From: Cryptomeria japonica
Taxonomy: Eukaryota; Streptophyta; Pinopsida; Cupressales; Cupressaceae
NCBI RefSeq assembly: GCF_030272615.1
Contig: NC_081406.1
Span: forward strand, 112,935,783-112,999,782
DNA length: 64,000 nt
Reading direction: 5' to 3'
Positions within the stretch are counted from its first letter, which is position 1, and the number at the start of each line of letters is the position of its first letter. Shown here in pieces: positions 61,906 to 64,000 of the stretch. The notes below the pieces were generated by a model. It did not search any database, was not told the origin of the DNA, and was given only the letters and a program-made list of their open reading frames with translations. The position numbers and the translations under genes were made by a program.

Positions 61906-63993
61906 CTAGTCAGTTTTGAAAGTTTCAAATATGGATACAAGTCCACTCAGTAAGTGTGCAAGTGTTTCCTTCTCTGTGACTTCTATCGGTGTGAGTTTTG
62001 CAAGCATATCCATACATTCTCTCTTATGTACACCAAGTGAATCCAATCTTAGACTCACCAATCCTTCGAGACTCCTTTCTATCCGAATGATCTTTTCTCT
62101 TTCCTTTTCAAAAGAAATTTTTTTATTCTCCATAGACAAATTTTTTCCATCAATGGATGTTGTGAGTGAGGTCAATCTATCAAAAGAATTAGCAATATTA
62201 GCAACCATTTCATATAACTCCTTTGACCTGCTATCAACATTAGCTAAAAAAAATTCTATGTTACAACATACCCTGTAGATATTAGTACATTGTTTCAAAT
62301 AATTTTAAATAAGAATCAGTTTTTCTTTAATCTTCCTTTTCTCCATTTCAATAATCTAATCAAACGCGACTCTCTTAGCCAAATTAAATCTCTCAAGTTC
62401 TTGTCGGTCTGAAATCTGTTGCAATGATTGAAAGTTGTTAGATATATGTTCAGTTAATGCCTTAAGATTTTCGGAAGGGCTTGCTTCATTCTCAATCACA
62501 TAATCATGAATTAGTCTGTGCAAAACTATAATTGACTATTCTATTATTCCTTTATCTACAGATCACTCCTTTATTAGGTTTTGAGTAGCTACCATCATTA
62601 ACTTAGTGGGGCTCATCTCAGTGATTGATTTCTTCTCAACTTGAGAATTGTCAATTTCCAAAATATTTATCGGGGAATCAATATCAACTACCAGTATAAT
62701 CTTATTAGTCCCCTTTACCTTATCCTTTTTTGCACCTATGGATTCACCACTTGGTGTAGGATCAATTACTTCCAGTGGAGTATTATCCACAATATTGTCA
62801 GTACCTTGTACATTGCCTTGCTCAAAAATTGTCTTTACTGGTATACACTGTACACTCTCCTTTACTGTTGGTGGTGTCTGCACACTCTTGTTTACTGCCG
62901 GTATATTAAAAATTGGTTTTGAACTTCCCAAAATACCTTTCCCTTTTGGTTTGTTTGGAATGGTGGAAGTTGTTGCCTGAATAAATTATTCATGGGAGGT
63001 GAAAAAATTTGGATTCTTTTGGAAGAATTTGGACCAACCATCTCTAGTCTCATTTATTACCTCATTAACCTTACCAGATTCAGTTCCTTCATCACTCTTC
63101 TTATTCTTTCTAAGGTTTACTGGAGTGGATGAAAATGGTTTACTCTTCTGAATAGGATTCCTTGCTGGAGGTGGGGGTGCAGTAGGTTTTGTTTCCTTTC
63201 TTACAAGTTTCCTCCTTGGCTCACATCCTTCTTCTCCTCTACTGGAGGCTGATCAACTTTATTTATTTGTACCCTTATGAATGCTAGAGGATCATTATCC
63301 TTTGGTTCAGAGTCAAAAGTGATAGTAGAAATGAAAGTTTCAGACCTCTTCACCTCAAGAGCACTAGCCACTTCCAGTTCTTCTGTCGGTTTAGATCCAA
63401 AACCCATTTTAGTATCAATTCTATGAATTACATTATGAATAAATGCAGACATCTTACCAATGTTCTTCTCTCTTCTCTTCTTGTTGAAGCAACTTTTGAA
63501 TTTAAGAGCCTTTTCTTTTGTAGTGCCAAAGTGTTTGGTTTTATCATCCAATGGAGCTTCTAGCAACATCTTTGCATAAAGTTCCAAAATATTGTCATCC
63601 ACTCCATATCCAAGCTGAGTGACCCATTTGGTCCTAGGTTCCACTACCTCCATGAGGGTTTCATGAGTTTTAACCATTAAACAAATATCAGTGGAGGATT
63701 TTTCCACAATGTGCTTTGAAATCCTTTCCCTCTATCTCATATTTTTCCTGAATTTTTTTGAAGTAGCCACAAATATTTTCATCCGTATTAGTACCAAGAC
63801 CGATGATTTCTTCCTTGATTTTCATACCTACTGGTATGTCATGAGCCCAATGCTTCTTCCCTAGACCAGGAAGCTCATTTATGAAGTATAGCATTAAACA
63901 GACAATCAGATTCCCAAACCTAAAAGTTCCTTTCTTGACACCTTTAGTTTTGCCAAGATTCAACATAAGTTCACTTCTTAGCCATTCACACAA
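61906..63993 (-). pseudogene. Extra (env-position) ORF of copia C, function unknown
   Basis: Minus-strand pieces 63993-63688, 63707-63201, 62931-62563 and 62298-61906. The first, third and fourth share a frame; the second differs, so there is at least one frameshift, and stops occur near 62563 and 62980. The N-terminal part has a globular domain (CEWLRSELMLNLGKTKG, FRFGNLIVCLMLYFINELPG, EPRTKWVTQLGYGVDD) resembling, from memory, ORFs repeated in conifer copia elements. The middle is Pro/Lys/Thr-rich, and the end is a charged coiled coil (NKKISFEKEREKIIRIERSL). No signal peptide or clear membrane segment, so 'env' describes position only. The gene continues or begins near the window edge. The solo LTR sits just past its stop. 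Confidence 0.55.
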
Positions 63994-64000
63994 GTCATAT

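Larger units (their letters stand above)
58211..64000 (-). mobile_element. 3' part of copia element C, with extra ORF, interrupted by a solo LTR
   Basis: The left LTR (58211-59133) has a polypurine tract on its right, so it is a 3' LTR of a minus-strand element. Right of it are non-coding sequence, the inserted solo LTR (59437-61899), and an ORF (61906 to beyond 63993) in element orientation. Pol and the 5' LTR would lie right of the window. An ORF between pol and the 3' LTR is the arrangement of Sirevirus-type copia elements. Confidence 0.65.

Overview
The window looks like intergenic DNA from a large, transposon-rich plant nuclear genome, most likely a gymnosperm (conifer-like). Nothing bacterial is present. 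Almost everything recognisable is a plant LTR retrotransposon (Ty1/copia and Ty3/gypsy), the remains of a non-LTR element, or simple repeats. The one recognisable host gene is a broken, intron-containing receptor kinase of the PERK type. The conifer assignment is inferred from the kinds of element ORFs and LTRs and is not proven.

Layout. 1-3588: 5' part of a minus-strand LTR element (gag-like start, leader, primer-binding-site-like sequence, and an LTR holding a 47-bp minisatellite). 3589-6807: plus-strand remains of non-LTR type, namely an RNase H fragment and a broken ORF of unknown function. 6808-27188: one old chromodomain-type Ty3/gypsy element (minus strand), opened by two later insertions: a 4.75-kb non-coding unit in gag (12770-17517, target duplication GAACA) and a complete copia element in its 5' LTR (17902-25587, target duplication TTCAC). 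27375-33932: a second complete but decayed copia element (minus strand). 34461-35960: PERK kinase pseudogene (plus strand). 35961-42967: no recognisable gene. 42968-51684: a non-autonomous element with an arginine-tRNA-type primer site of the Tat/Ogre kind and an approximately 830-codon gag-plus-acidic frame. 51685-58210: a second copy of the family seen at 1-3588, with a solo copia LTR inserted in its coding region (53447-54508, target duplication GGGAT). 58211-64000: 3' part of a third copia element (minus strand) carrying an extra ORF between pol and the 3' LTR, interrupted by a 2.46-kb plus-strand solo LTR (59437-61899, target duplication TGTAT).

No gene here appears functional. Stops inside element ORFs can mostly be explained by C-to-T or G-to-A transitions, as expected for long-methylated DNA. 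The exact target duplications give a relative order of events: the gypsy element first, then the two insertions within it; copies of the 1-3588 family and the third copia element before the solo LTRs they contain.

The items that look least described are the 4.75-kb non-coding TG...CA unit with an internal GC-rich island, the ORFs of unknown function at 4543-6249 and 61906-63993, the acidic extension of the Tat-like gag, and the Gln/Pro-rich ORF family at 52000-55650.
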